Shown here: positions 1-6,547 of the stretch, piece by piece | How positions within the stretch are numbered: position 1 is the stretch's first letter | Layout: each line of letters begins with the position of its first letter | DNA from: JBIIUJ01 sp044340025 | GTDB taxonomy: Bacteria; Pseudomonadota; Alphaproteobacteria; Caulobacterales; Aquidulcibacteraceae | Direction of reading: 5' to 3' | Length of the DNA: 15,781 nucleotides | Assembly (NCBI GenBank): GCA_044340025.1 | Contig: JBIIUJ010000052.1 | Location: 1-15,781, forward strand | Program-made: the position numbers and the translations under genes | Notes under the pieces: generated by a model | Told to the model about the DNA's origin: nothing | Database searches by the model: none | Seen by the model: the letters and a program-made list of their open reading frames with translations, nothing else

Positions 1-853
1 GCTTGTCTGCGGGATTGGCGGCGGGGAAAGCGCCCGAGACCCCGGTGGTGATGAAGCCAAGCTTGCCCCAGGTCTGGGTCGCTTCAGGCTCCAGCGTGTG
101 GGCGAGCAGGCCCTTGGGCTTGGCGATGCCGTCGCCGCTGGTGAAGGCGGCGTTCTCCTGGGCGGCGAAGGCGTCGGCGATCTCGGCGGCCAGCCACTCG
201 TCGATGTCGGCGGCGGCGTCGTCCAGAAGGGTCTGGGTGGCGGCCGGCATGGCGTAAAGTTCGCCGGCGGGGAAGGCCAGAAGGTCCAGCGTGGGCGAGT
301 TGGTCTGGGTGCGTGCGCCGGTCTCGGCCGCCCAGCCCACCGCTGCGCCCGAGATGCTGATCGGCTTCTTGAAGCTGAACGCATTGCTCTGGCGAACCGT
401 GGCGATCTGGCGAAACACGCTCTCGCGGGTCAGACGGGCCTCGATGGTGGTGTCCACTTCGGGCGGGGCGACATAGCCGCCATCCGCGTCCGTCCCAACC
501 GAGAGCGCCTTTTCCTCAAGCCGGACAAGCCCGCTTTCGTCGCCTCGCCGCACATAGGTGCGCCAGGCGGCCTTGCGTTTCTCCGCCTGCGCGCTCTGGG
601 CGGGATCGCCCAGCGGGGCGCGCCGGGCCGCCAGCGCCAGCCGCTCCAGCGTGGCCTGCGCCTTGTTCAAGGCGGCGTCGATGCGATCGACCTTCTCCGT
701 CAACAGAATATCGGCGGAGGCCTTGTGCTCGATCTCGTGCAGGCGGGCGTCATTGGCTTCGCGGAAGGCTTCAAACGCAGCCATCAGCTCGCGCGCGGCG
801 GCCCGGTTCTCGCCCTGCGGGGCGGCCATCTTGGTTTCTTTCGCAGTGGTCAC
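1..853 (-). CDS. HK97-fold major capsid protein, GTA g5-like (C-terminus cut by window edge)
   Basis: This is the major head protein of a phage-like particle. 284 residues are visible; the rest lies left of position 1, and family members are usually about 400 residues. I chose the GTG at 853 because an AAGGAG ribosome site (860-865) sits 6 nt upstream and the GTG overlaps the stop of the protease gene (GTGA, 850-853). An ATG at 855 is followed at once by TGA. Residues about 15-115 are charged and helical, like the scaffold-like delta domain that the prohead protease removes. The sequence EEKALSVGTDADGGYVAPPE (113-132) marks the passage into the HK97 fold, and the cleavage site is probably near here. 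The following ATVRQSNAFSFKKP and GWAAETG segments and the aromatic/acidic TLLDDAAADIDEWLAAEIADA helix region are typical of RcGTA gp5 and HK97-type capsids. GTA origin rests on gene order. Confidence 0.92.
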   Translation of the reverse strand, partial: MTTAKETKMAAPQGENRAAARELMAAFEAFREANDARLHEIEHKASADILLTEKVDRIDAALNKAQATLERLALAARRAPLGDPAQSAQAEKRKAAWRTYVRRGDESGLVRLEEKALSVGTDADGGYVAPPEVDTTIEARLTRESVFRQIATVRQSNAFSFKKPISISGAAVGWAAETGARTQTNSPTLDLLAFPAGELYAMPAATQTLLDDAAADIDEWLAAEIADAFAAQENAAFTSGDGIAKPKGLLAHTLEPEATQTWGKLGFITTGVSGAFPAANPADK

Positions 854-1305
854 ATCAGTCTCCTTGCTGTGGGAGCGGTTGGGGAGGGAAACGCCGCAGC
901 GAGACGCGCCTGCGGCAACATCGGGAAGGTCACGACTGAAACCTCCACCAGATCAACGCGGTGCAAGGCGCGCCCGCCGCCAGGGCGCAGGCTGGCTGCG
1001 CGCGTGCGATAGCCGATGGACAGCCCGTCCAGCGCGCCCACGCGGATGAGCGCGGCGGCAGCCCGCCCTGCCGGGTCGCCGGTGGACAGGAAGCCCTTCA
1101 CATAGAGGCCACGACCGTCTTCTTCCGCCGCGCTCCACGCGCCGATGCGCGCGGCGGGGTCGTGATTGAACAGCATCGGGAGGAAACGGCGCGCCGCGCC
1201 GAAAGCGCCGGGCATCACCACGTCGCCGGCGAGATCGCGCACGCCGAACAGCGAGGCATAGCCCTCCAGCCGCAGGCCGCCCGCGACAGACTTCACTTCG
1301 ATCAT
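850..1305 (-). CDS. HK97-family prohead protease (peptidase U35), GTA g4-like
   Basis: A maturation protease that would cleave the capsid delta domain inside the prohead. It has 151 residues, short but within the range of the GTA version. The family catalytic set is visible: His48 in MLFNHDP, Ser96 in GLSIGYR, and an acidic residue, probably Glu121, in the DLVEVSVVTFP strand. The N-terminal LEGYASLFGVRDLAGDVVMP stretch is the characteristic first strand and loop. The ATG at 1305 has a good GGAGG upstream. It lies between the g3.5-like gene and the capsid gene, exactly as in RcGTA. Its stop overlaps the capsid start by 4 nt (GTGA), so capsid and protease are probably translationally coupled. 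The last residues (ARRLM) are encoded across the capsid ribosome site. Confidence 0.93.
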   Translation of the reverse strand: MIEVKSVAGGLRLEGYASLFGVRDLAGDVVMPGAFGAARRFLPMLFNHDPAARIGAWSAAEEDGRGLYVKGFLSTGDPAGRAAAALIRVGALDGLSIGYRTRAASLRPGGGRALHRVDLVEVSVVTFPMLPQARLAAAFPSPTAPTARRLM

Positions 1306-1552
1306 GCTCCGCCTCCGGAGGGTTTGGGTTGCAGCGCGCCTCGGTGCGTTCCTGACGCCGGGTGAGGTCGTCGAGCTTGGCCTCGATACGGGCGAGGCGT
1401 TCGGCGATCAGATCCTGACGGGCGAGCTTGTCTTCAGCCGCCTGGAGCCGCTGGGCGGCGGCGCCGGTCCAGAACAGGATGGCGGCGGCCTGGATCGCCA
1501 CGGTGATGACCATGGCGACCGTGATCTTGCTGTCGAACCAGGCGCCGCTCAT
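953..1552 (-). CDS. Small membrane/coiled-coil protein between portal and protease, GTA g3.5-like, with an out-of-frame C-terminal extension
   Basis: The ATG at 1552 overlaps the portal stop (ATGA, 1549-1552). The convincing part is the first 70 to 80 residues: a short N-terminus (MSGAWFDSKI), one membrane segment at about residues 11-31 (VAMVITVAIQAAAILFWTGA), then a charged helix LARIEAKLDDLTRRQERTEA that looks like a coiled coil. This matches the position and appearance of the small g3.5 protein of RcGTA, whose role is not firmly known. The open frame does not stop at the protease start but runs on to 953, giving 199 residues. The last roughly 117 are read out of frame over the protease gene, are very Arg-rich and look non-coding. 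Either the protein really has this tail, or a one-base indel removed a stop in the ATGA at about 1302-1305. Confidence 0.6.
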   Translation of the reverse strand: MSGAWFDSKITVAMVITVAIQAAAILFWTGAAAQRLQAAEDKLARQDLIAERLARIEAKLDDLTRRQERTEARCNPNPPEAEHDRSEVCRGRPAAGGLCLAVRRARSRRRRGDARRFRRGAPFPPDAVQSRPRRAHRRVERGGRRRSWPLCEGLPVHRRPGRAGCRRAHPRGRAGRAVHRLSHARSQPAPWRRARLAPR

Positions 1553-2679
1553 GACGCAATCCCCGCAAGCGCGCGCTTTTCCTCCGCATCAAGAAAGCTG
1601 GCGGCCTCGAGCCGGGCCCAGAGCGCGTCGCGCTCGCCCTGAAGCGCGGGGGCGGCGTCGAGATCCAGCGTGAGACGCAGCGGCTCGGCGTAGCGGGGCC
1701 CGAGCCATGCCGAGAGCGCCGCCGCCGTCTTGCGCGCCAGCGGCACGATCGTCTGACGCCAGAAAGCGAGGTTGGCCTCGCGATAGTTTGCATAGGTATT
1801 GTCGCCCGGGATGCCGAGCAGCATGGGCGGCACGCCGAAGGCCAGGGCGATCTCGCGAGCGGCGGCGTGGCGGGCGTTGAGGAAATCCATGTCAGCCGGG
1901 GTCATGCTCATCGGCTTCCACTCCAGCCCGCCTTCCAGGAGCAGCGGTCGGCCGGCGGCGGCCGGGCCGGCGTGCGCGCTTTCGAGCTCCGCCTTCAGCC
2001 GGGTGAACTGATCCTCCGTCAGCCGATCAGCCCCGTCGCGCCCGGTGAACACCAGCGCGCCGGACGGGCGAGCCGCATTGTCGATCAGCGCCTTGTTCCA
2101 GGCCCCGCCCGCATTGTGAATGTCCACCGCGCTGGCGGCCGCCTCCAGCGGGGCGTGGCCGTAGTGATCATCTACAGGATTGAAGAGTTTGAGATGCAGG
2201 ATGGGAGAGAGGCCGCTTGCGACATCGCGGCGATAGCGATGGCTGCGGCCCGCCACCGTGTAGTCCCACGCCTCGGGCCAGCCCTCCGGACCCGGAATCA
2301 CACGCATCCGATCGGGCCGCAGAGCGTAGAGTTCACGAGGCGCGCCGCTGAGTTCTGCAAGTTCGAGATAGGCGTTGCCCGAGACCTGAAGGTGGCCGAT
2401 AAAACTTTCCAGAAGCTCGGTTCCGGTCTGCTCCGGGTTCGGCCGTTCCAGAAGCATCTCCGCCGGATGGCCTTCGGCGCGCAGCGGGATGCTGGCGGCG
2501 GCTTCCGCGATCATCCGCACACAGCGCAGCACCACCGGGTTCTTCTGATAGCCCTCCCGGGCGAAGCCGGCGTAATCGCGCGGGGTCCAGACCGGCTGGG
2601 CCGGCCGGGTCAACGCCACAAGGGGGCCTGTCGCGGAGGCTTTCGCCTCCTGCGGCGGAGATTTCGTCCAGGGCCACAT
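1549..2679 (-). CDS. Phage portal protein, HK97 family, GTA g3-like
   Basis: Forms the dodecameric ring at the capsid vertex through which DNA is packaged. It has 376 residues from the ATG at 2679 (MWPWTKSPP), chosen because GGAG lies 6 nt upstream; the frame is open further upstream to 2808, but that part overlaps the terminase gene. Family landmarks in order: EGYQKNPVVLRCVRMIAEAA near residue 40; the LLERPNPEQTGTELLESFIGHL helix with GNAYLE; LRPDRMRVIPG; the stem-helix area DIHNAGGAWNKALIDNAARP; and the conserved AREIALAFGVPPMLLGIPGD followed by TYANYREANLAFWRQTI. The gene starts 14 nt after the terminase stop and its TGA overlaps the next ATG, so the cassette is read as one transcript. Confidence 0.95.
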   Translation of the reverse strand: MWPWTKSPPQEAKASATGPLVALTRPAQPVWTPRDYAGFAREGYQKNPVVLRCVRMIAEAAASIPLRAEGHPAEMLLERPNPEQTGTELLESFIGHLQVSGNAYLELAELSGAPRELYALRPDRMRVIPGPEGWPEAWDYTVAGRSHRYRRDVASGLSPILHLKLFNPVDDHYGHAPLEAAASAVDIHNAGGAWNKALIDNAARPSGALVFTGRDGADRLTEDQFTRLKAELESAHAGPAAAGRPLLLEGGLEWKPMSMTPADMDFLNARHAAAREIALAFGVPPMLLGIPGDNTYANYREANLAFWRQTIVPLARKTAAALSAWLGPRYAEPLRLTLDLDAAPALQGERDALWARLEAASFLDAEEKRALAGIAS

Positions 2680-2693
2680 GATATGCTCCGGTG

Positions 2694-4019
2694 TCAGAGG
2701 GTTCGGATTCCGGGGTGCGCCTGCGCCCCGAGCAGATCGGCGATCGCCCAGACCAGCGCGTCCACACGGTCGGGGCTGCCGGCGAAGCCAGGCGCGCCAA
2801 ACGCGCACATCTGGTCTTCCAGCGCCGGAAAGGCCCCGCGATGGGAGACCCGGCCCTGGGCGTAGAGCGCTGCAATCGGGGCTGCGCGCTGCGCCTTGCC
2901 AAGATGGGCGCGCACAAGGCGCACCGGCACGGTCGCGCCAGCAAGTGTCAGCAGCGACCGGACGAGTTCACCGCCCTGATTGGCCTCCGCCACGATGCGG
3001 CGGGCGCCGAGGCCCGCGGCAAGGTCGGCGGCGCGTCGGGCCCAGACCAGCGGCTCCGCCCCCTGCAGCGTGGCGTCAGCCAGCACCACCGCCCGGCGCT
3101 GCGCGCCCGCGCCACAGGCGCCCGCCGCGATGATGCCGCAGGCGTCCGCCTGTGCGCCCACGCCGGCCGGCGGATCGACCGCCACAACGATATCATCCGT
3201 ATCTGGATGATCGACGGCGCGAGCGGCGGCGATGTCGGCGCGCGTCCAGAGCGCGCCCTCGGGATCCTCGATCAGCTCGCCCATCAGCTCCTGGCGCAGG
3301 AGGCCGGAGCCGGCATAGCGCGCCTCCAGAGCGGCCACGAAGCCGGGGGCGAGATTGGCCGCGTTCGCCGCCGTCGGCGCGCGCGTGACGGCGGTGCGCG
3401 GATCGTTCAGCAGGCGGCGCACCAGAGGGATGGGGCGCGGCGTGGTCGTGAAGGCCGCGCGGGGCCTTTCCCCCAACCGCAGGGCGAAGTCGAGCATGGC
3501 GAGCGTCTCTTCCGGGTGAGCCCAGGCGGCGACCTCGTCGCCCCAGGCCAGATCGAATTGCGGGCCGCGAAGGCTGTCGGGGTCTTCGGCGGAGAAGGCG
3601 TAGGCGAGCGCGCCGCACGGCCAGACGAGCCGTCGCCGGCTGGGCTCTGCGCACGGGCGCGCCGGCCCCGGCCCCAGGGCGCACAGGCCGGACGGGCCGG
3701 CCATCATCACCTCGCGCACATCCGAAAGGGTGGGGCCGACAAGCGCGATGCGGCGGGCGCCGGCGGCCACGGCGGCGCGCACGAATTCGGCGCCGGCGCG
3801 GGTCTTGCCGGCCCCCCGTCCGCCCAGAAACAGCCAGAAGCGCCAATCGCCGTCCGGGCTGCACTGTTCGGGGCGCGCCCAGAAGGGCCAGTCGTCAAGG
3901 AGGCTCAGGCCCTCCTGCCGGGTCAGGGTCGCAATCGCTGCATTGCGCTGCGGCTGCGGCAGCGAGCCGATCGAAGCGGCGGTGGAGTTCGGCGGTAATG
4001 TCTTCGGCGTCCGGGCCAT
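2694..4019 (-). CDS. Terminase large subunit (ATPase and nuclease), GTA g2-like
   Basis: The DNA-packaging motor. Walker A is FLGGRGAGKTRAGAEF; Walker B with the catalytic Glu is FDLAWGDEVAAW; the TTTPRP motif is the coupling segment. The C-terminal RNase H-like nuclease has its three acidic centres in VVAVDPPAG, IVAEANQGGE and SPDRVDALVWA. It has 441 residues from the ATG at 4019 (MARTPKTLPP), which has AAGGGA about 12 nt upstream. An alternative ATG at 4046 adds nine residues but has no purine-rich site. Either start overlaps the end of the small terminase gene by more than 120 nt in another frame, which is unusual; the region between the start and the DDWPFWARPE motif is of uncertain translation. 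In GTAs this enzyme packages host DNA by headful. Confidence 0.94.
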   Translation of the reverse strand: MARTPKTLPPNSTAASIGSLPQPQRNAAIATLTRQEGLSLLDDWPFWARPEQCSPDGDWRFWLFLGGRGAGKTRAGAEFVRAAVAAGARRIALVGPTLSDVREVMMAGPSGLCALGPGPARPCAEPSRRRLVWPCGALAYAFSAEDPDSLRGPQFDLAWGDEVAAWAHPEETLAMLDFALRLGERPRAAFTTTPRPIPLVRRLLNDPRTAVTRAPTAANAANLAPGFVAALEARYAGSGLLRQELMGELIEDPEGALWTRADIAAARAVDHPDTDDIVVAVDPPAGVGAQADACGIIAAGACGAGAQRRAVVLADATLQGAEPLVWARRAADLAAGLGARRIVAEANQGGELVRSLLTLAGATVPVRLVRAHLGKAQRAAPIAALYAQGRVSHRGAFPALEDQMCAFGAPGFAGSPDRVDALVWAIADLLGAQAHPGIRTL

Positions 4020-4368
4020 CCTGGGCGGTCCCTTCTTCGGCCACATCGAGAGCGACCACGCGCTGCGCAGCGGCGGCCAACGCGCCCAGCGCCTTGGCGC
4101 GGCGCTCGGCCTCGGCGGGTTGGCCCTGGGCGAGACAGTCTTCGGCTCTGGCCATCTCCTCGCCGAAGCGGCGGGTGAGATCGGCGACCACGCGGCGGGC
4201 GGCGGCCCCGGCCCGCATCCAGCCGCGCTCGCTGCGCATGCGCATCACGGTCTCGCGCGCACAGCCCAGCCGGGCGGCGATGTCGGCGTCGCTGCAGCCT
4301 GCACGGTAGAGCGCCTCGCCCTCGGTCCAGTCGATGCCGCGGCTCTTTGTTTCGGGTCTTTCGGCCAT
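3895..4368 (-). CDS. Helix-turn-helix protein at the head of the GTA cassette, probable small terminase (g1-like)
   Basis: It has 157 residues. The N-terminal part carries a clear HTH: DWTEGEALYRAGCSDADIAA followed by RLGCARETVMRMRSERGW (about residues 13-50), which resembles the DNA-binding heads of phage small terminases. The middle (about 55-110) is an Ala-rich helical stretch (ADLTRRFGEEMARAEDCLAQ, then AERRAKALGALAAAAQRVVA) suited to oligomer formation. The tail is acidic then Pro-rich (DPDPAGGPEPP). It is the first gene of the cassette, where RcGTA has g1, shown by others to be the small terminase; the assignment here comes from position plus the HTH. The ATG at 4368 has no good ribosome site. 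The last 120 nt or more overlap the large terminase. It could instead be an unrelated HTH regulator of the cassette. Confidence 0.7.
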   Translation of the reverse strand: MAERPETKSRGIDWTEGEALYRAGCSDADIAARLGCARETVMRMRSERGWMRAGAAARRVVADLTRRFGEEMARAEDCLAQGQPAEAERRAKALGALAAAAQRVVALDVAEEGTAQDGPDAEDITAELHRRFDRLAAAAAAQCSDCDPDPAGGPEPP

Positions 4369-4451
4369 GACGCATCATGGTCTGGCGGCTGCGCCGGTCG
4401 GATAAGGCGCGGAGAAATGGCGTCGGATCAGGCCTGTAGGCCAGGAAAAGG

Positions 4452-4471
4452 CCGCGCAAATCCGCGCAAAT
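4452..4471. repeat. Two tandem copies of a 10-bp unit (CCGCGCAAAT)
   Basis: Two perfect, directly adjacent copies at 4452-4461 and 4462-4471, followed by a degenerate third (CCGGCGAAAC, 4472-4481). The 10-bp period is one helical turn, so a protein could bind the same face of each copy. The repeats lie about 85-115 bp upstream of the GTA g1 start and about 75-90 bp upstream of the PBP start. Confidence 0.7.
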
Positions 4472-4509
4472 CCGGCGAAACGGGCGCTTCAATCTTGACC
4501 GAAAGCGCA

Positions 4510-4536
4510 AAACCAGCCCCCAGATGGGTCTGGTTT
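4510..4536 (+). promoter_or_regulatory. Stem-loop or dyad operator just upstream of the PBP start
   Basis: AAACCAG (4510-4516) pairs with CTGGTTT (4530-4536). Inside this, CCC pairs with GGG around a CAGAT loop after one mismatch, making a 7 + 3 bp stem. The structure ends 7 nt before the ATG at 4544, where a ribosome site is expected and no Shine-Dalgarno is visible. It may modulate translation of the PBP, or act as an operator at DNA level. Confidence 0.5.
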
Positions 4537-4543
4537 CGCCCTG

Positions 4544-6547
4544 ATGAACTCATTTCGCGTCGATCTTCTCGAAGACGAGGACCGCCGGCTGAAGGGCCGG
4601 GCGGCGGGCCGTCTTGTCGCGTTCGGTCTGGCGGCGATGGTGGCGGTGGGCGGGATCATCGGCGGCTGGCGCTGGCTGTTCGCAGGGGCCCCCGCCGTGC
4701 CGGATGCGCAGGCGCTCTGGGAGGTGAGCCGCGTGCCGGGCGTGGAGTTCCGCGATGAGGCGGGCCGGACCCTCACCATTCGCGGGGCCCGCCATGGCGA
4801 GGCGGTGCGGCTGGAGGCGCTGCCCAGCCATGTGCCGGAGGCGTTTCTGGCGGTGGAGGATCACCGCTTTTTCGAGCACCAGGGCGTGGATCTGCGCGCG
4901 ATCGCGCGCGCTCTGGGCGAGAATCTGGAGGCCCAGCGCGTGGTGCAGGGCGGCTCCACCATCACCCAGCAGCTGGTGAAGACGCTGTTTCTGAAGCCGG
5001 AGCGCACGGTGAGGCGCAAGGTTCAGGAGGCGCGCCTCGCCTGGGCGATCGAGCGCAGCGTGCCGAAGGAAGAGATCCTCGAGATCTATCTCAATCGGGT
5101 GTTCTTCGGCGAACAGGCCTACGGGATCGACGCGGCCGCCCGGCGCTATTTCGGCAAGCGGGCGACACAGCTGACGCTGCAGGAAGCCGCGCTCCTGGCC
5201 GCCCTGCCCAAAGCGCCGAGCCGGCTGGCCCCGGACGAAAACCGGCGCGGCGCCTATGAGCGGATGCGCGTGGTGCTGATCCGGATGGCGGAGGTGGGCT
5301 TCATCACGCCGGCCGAGCGCGACGCCGCCATCCTGGCCCCGCCGCCAATCCAGCCCGCGCCGGTCTATGCCGAAGGCGACCTCGGCTGGGCGTTCGATGC
5401 CGCCGCCCGCCGCATCCGCGAGGCCGCCCCCGATGCGCCGGGCGATCTGATCGTGACCCTGACCATCGATACCGCCCTTCAGTCCATGGCCGAGGCGGCG
5501 GTGCGCGATGCGCTTTCCGGCGCAGGGCAGGCCGCGCGCGCCAGCCAGGCCGCGCTGGTGGCGCTGACGCCGGATGGCGCGGTGCGCGCGCTTGTGGGCG
5601 GGCGCTCCTATGACGAGACCAAGTTCAACCGCGCCACCCAGGCGCGACGCCAGACCGGATCGGCCTTCAAACCGTTCGTCTATGCAGCCGCCTTCGAGAT
5701 GGGGCTCGGCCCGGAGACGATCCGCACAGACCGGGCGGTGCAGTTTTCAGGCTGGCGACCGCAGAACTTTTCGCGCGGCTTTGCGGGGCCCATGACCCTG
5801 GAAGCGGCGCTTGCCCGTTCGGTGAATACGATCCCGGTGCAGCTTGCCGCCGAGGCGGGGATCGAGCGGGTGATCGACGTGGCGCGCCGGTTTGGCGTGA
5901 GCTCCACCCTGGAGCCCAATCTCGCCACCGCCCTGGGCGCCAGCGGCGCGACCCTGATCGAGATGACGGGCGCCTTCGCCACCATCGCGGCCGAGGGCGT
6001 GCAGACCCCGCCCTATCTGGTGCGCGCCATCACCACCAGCCGCGGCGGGGTGCTCTTCACCCGGCCGGACGGCGCCGGCGGCGGGCCGGTGTTTGACCGG
6101 GTCAAGAGCCAGGAACTGATCCAGGCGATGCGCGCCGTGATCGAGCAGGGCACCGCCCAATCGGCCCGCCTGCCCGGCTGGCAGGCCGCCGGCAAGACCG
6201 GCACCAGCCAGGACTATCGCGACGCCTGGTTCATCGGCTTCACCAGCGTGATGGTGACAGGCGTCTGGGTCGGCAACGACGATTTCTCCCCGATGCGCAA
6301 CGTGACGGGCGGCAATCTGCCGGCCGACATCTGGCGCCGCTTCATGATCGGGGCGCACGGCGGGCGCACGCCCTTGCCCCTGCCCGCCCCGGACGGCGCC
6401 AGCGAGGCCGTGCCGCCGGAGGGGTTCCAGGCGTTTTATCGCGGGCTGGAGGCGCTGTTTGCCGAGGCGGCAGGCGAAGCCCAGCGCGAGGCGGCGATTA
6501 CGGCCCCTGCCTCGCCGGCGGTCCCGGCGGTCAGGCCGGCGGGGTGA
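4544..6547 (+). CDS. Class A penicillin-binding protein (PBP1A/1C family), bifunctional glycosyltransferase-transpeptidase
   Basis: Polymerises lipid II into glycan strands and cross-links the stem peptides in the periplasm. It has 667 residues, shorter than the usual 750-850. A short cytoplasmic N-terminus is followed by one membrane anchor (about 23-47). The GT51 glycosyltransferase domain shows EDHRFFEHQGVD with Glu105, GGSTITQQLVKT (137-147) and RKVQEARLAWAIE with the second Glu162. The transpeptidase domain shows TGSAFKP with Ser373 as nucleophile and Lys376, SVN at 426-428, and KTGTS at 551-555. The C-terminus is Ala/Pro-rich. All catalytic motifs are intact. The shortness suggests a reduced linker/OB region as in PBP1C-like or compact alphaproteobacterial forms, so I give no gene symbol. 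The start lacks a strong ribosome site. Its end overlaps the convergent TetR gene by 17 nt. Confidence 0.93.
   Translation: MNSFRVDLLEDEDRRLKGRAAGRLVAFGLAAMVAVGGIIGGWRWLFAGAPAVPDAQALWEVSRVPGVEFRDEAGRTLTIRGARHGEAVRLEALPSHVPEAFLAVEDHRFFEHQGVDLRAIARALGENLEAQRVVQGGSTITQQLVKTLFLKPERTVRRKVQEARLAWAIERSVPKEEILEIYLNRVFFGEQAYGIDAAARRYFGKRATQLTLQEAALLAALPKAPSRLAPDENRRGAYERMRVVLIRMAEVGFITPAERDAAILAPPPIQPAPVYAEGDLGWAFDAAARRIREAAPDAPGDLIVTLTIDTALQSMAEAAVRDALSGAGQAARASQAALVALTPDGAVRALVGGRSYDETKFNRATQARRQTGSAFKPFVYAAAFEMGLGPETIRTDRAVQFSGWRPQNFSRGFAGPMTLEAALARSVNTIPVQLAAEAGIERVIDVARRFGVSSTLEPNLATALGASGATLIEMTGAFATIAAEGVQTPPYLVRAITTSRGGVLFTRPDGAGGGPVFDRVKSQELIQAMRAVIEQGTAQSARLPGWQAAGKTGTSQDYRDAWFIGFTSVMVTGVWVGNDDFSPMRNVTGGNLPADIWRRFMIGAHGGRTPLPLPAPDGASEAVPPEGFQAFYRGLEALFAEAAGEAQREAAITAPASPAVPAVRPAG

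Larger units (their letters stand above)
4369..4543. promoter_or_regulatory. Divergent promoter region between the GTA cassette and the PBP gene
   Basis: A 175-bp gap between two divergent starts, so it should hold promoters in both directions. Visible elements: a GGCC-TGTA-GGCC dyad (4431-4442), two tandem copies of CCGCGCAAAT (4452-4471), a TTGACC on the plus strand (4495-4500) without a matching -10, and an inverted repeat at 4510-4536. No CtrA-type TTAA-N7-TTAA site is present. I cannot place either transcription start from sequence alone. Confidence 0.5.

Noticed and set aside
98..1049. Plus-strand open frames opposite the capsid gene
   Set aside because: The minus-strand frame gives a continuous HK97 capsid with a ribosome site; the plus-strand frames are low-complexity shadows.
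2680..2808. 43-residue upstream extension of the portal protein
   Set aside because: It overlaps the end of the large terminase and lacks a ribosome site; the ATG at 2679 has GGAG at the right distance.
2691..3998. 435-codon plus-strand open frame opposite the large terminase
   Set aside because: Antisense shadow of a gene with all terminase motifs; composition is not protein-like.
1..4368. Ordinary temperate prophage
   Set aside because: No integrase, attachment site or repressor is visible at the right flank, and gene order follows RcGTA; the left flank is outside the window, so this is not fully excluded.
4431..4442. GGCC-TGTA-GGCC as a regulator site or hairpin in the g1 leader
   Set aside because: Only 4-bp arms in a GC-rich sequence; such matches are expected by chance.
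4495..4500. TTGACC as a sigma-70 -35 box for the PBP
   Set aside because: No -10-like hexamer occurs 16-18 nt downstream; one weak hexamer is not enough to call a promoter.
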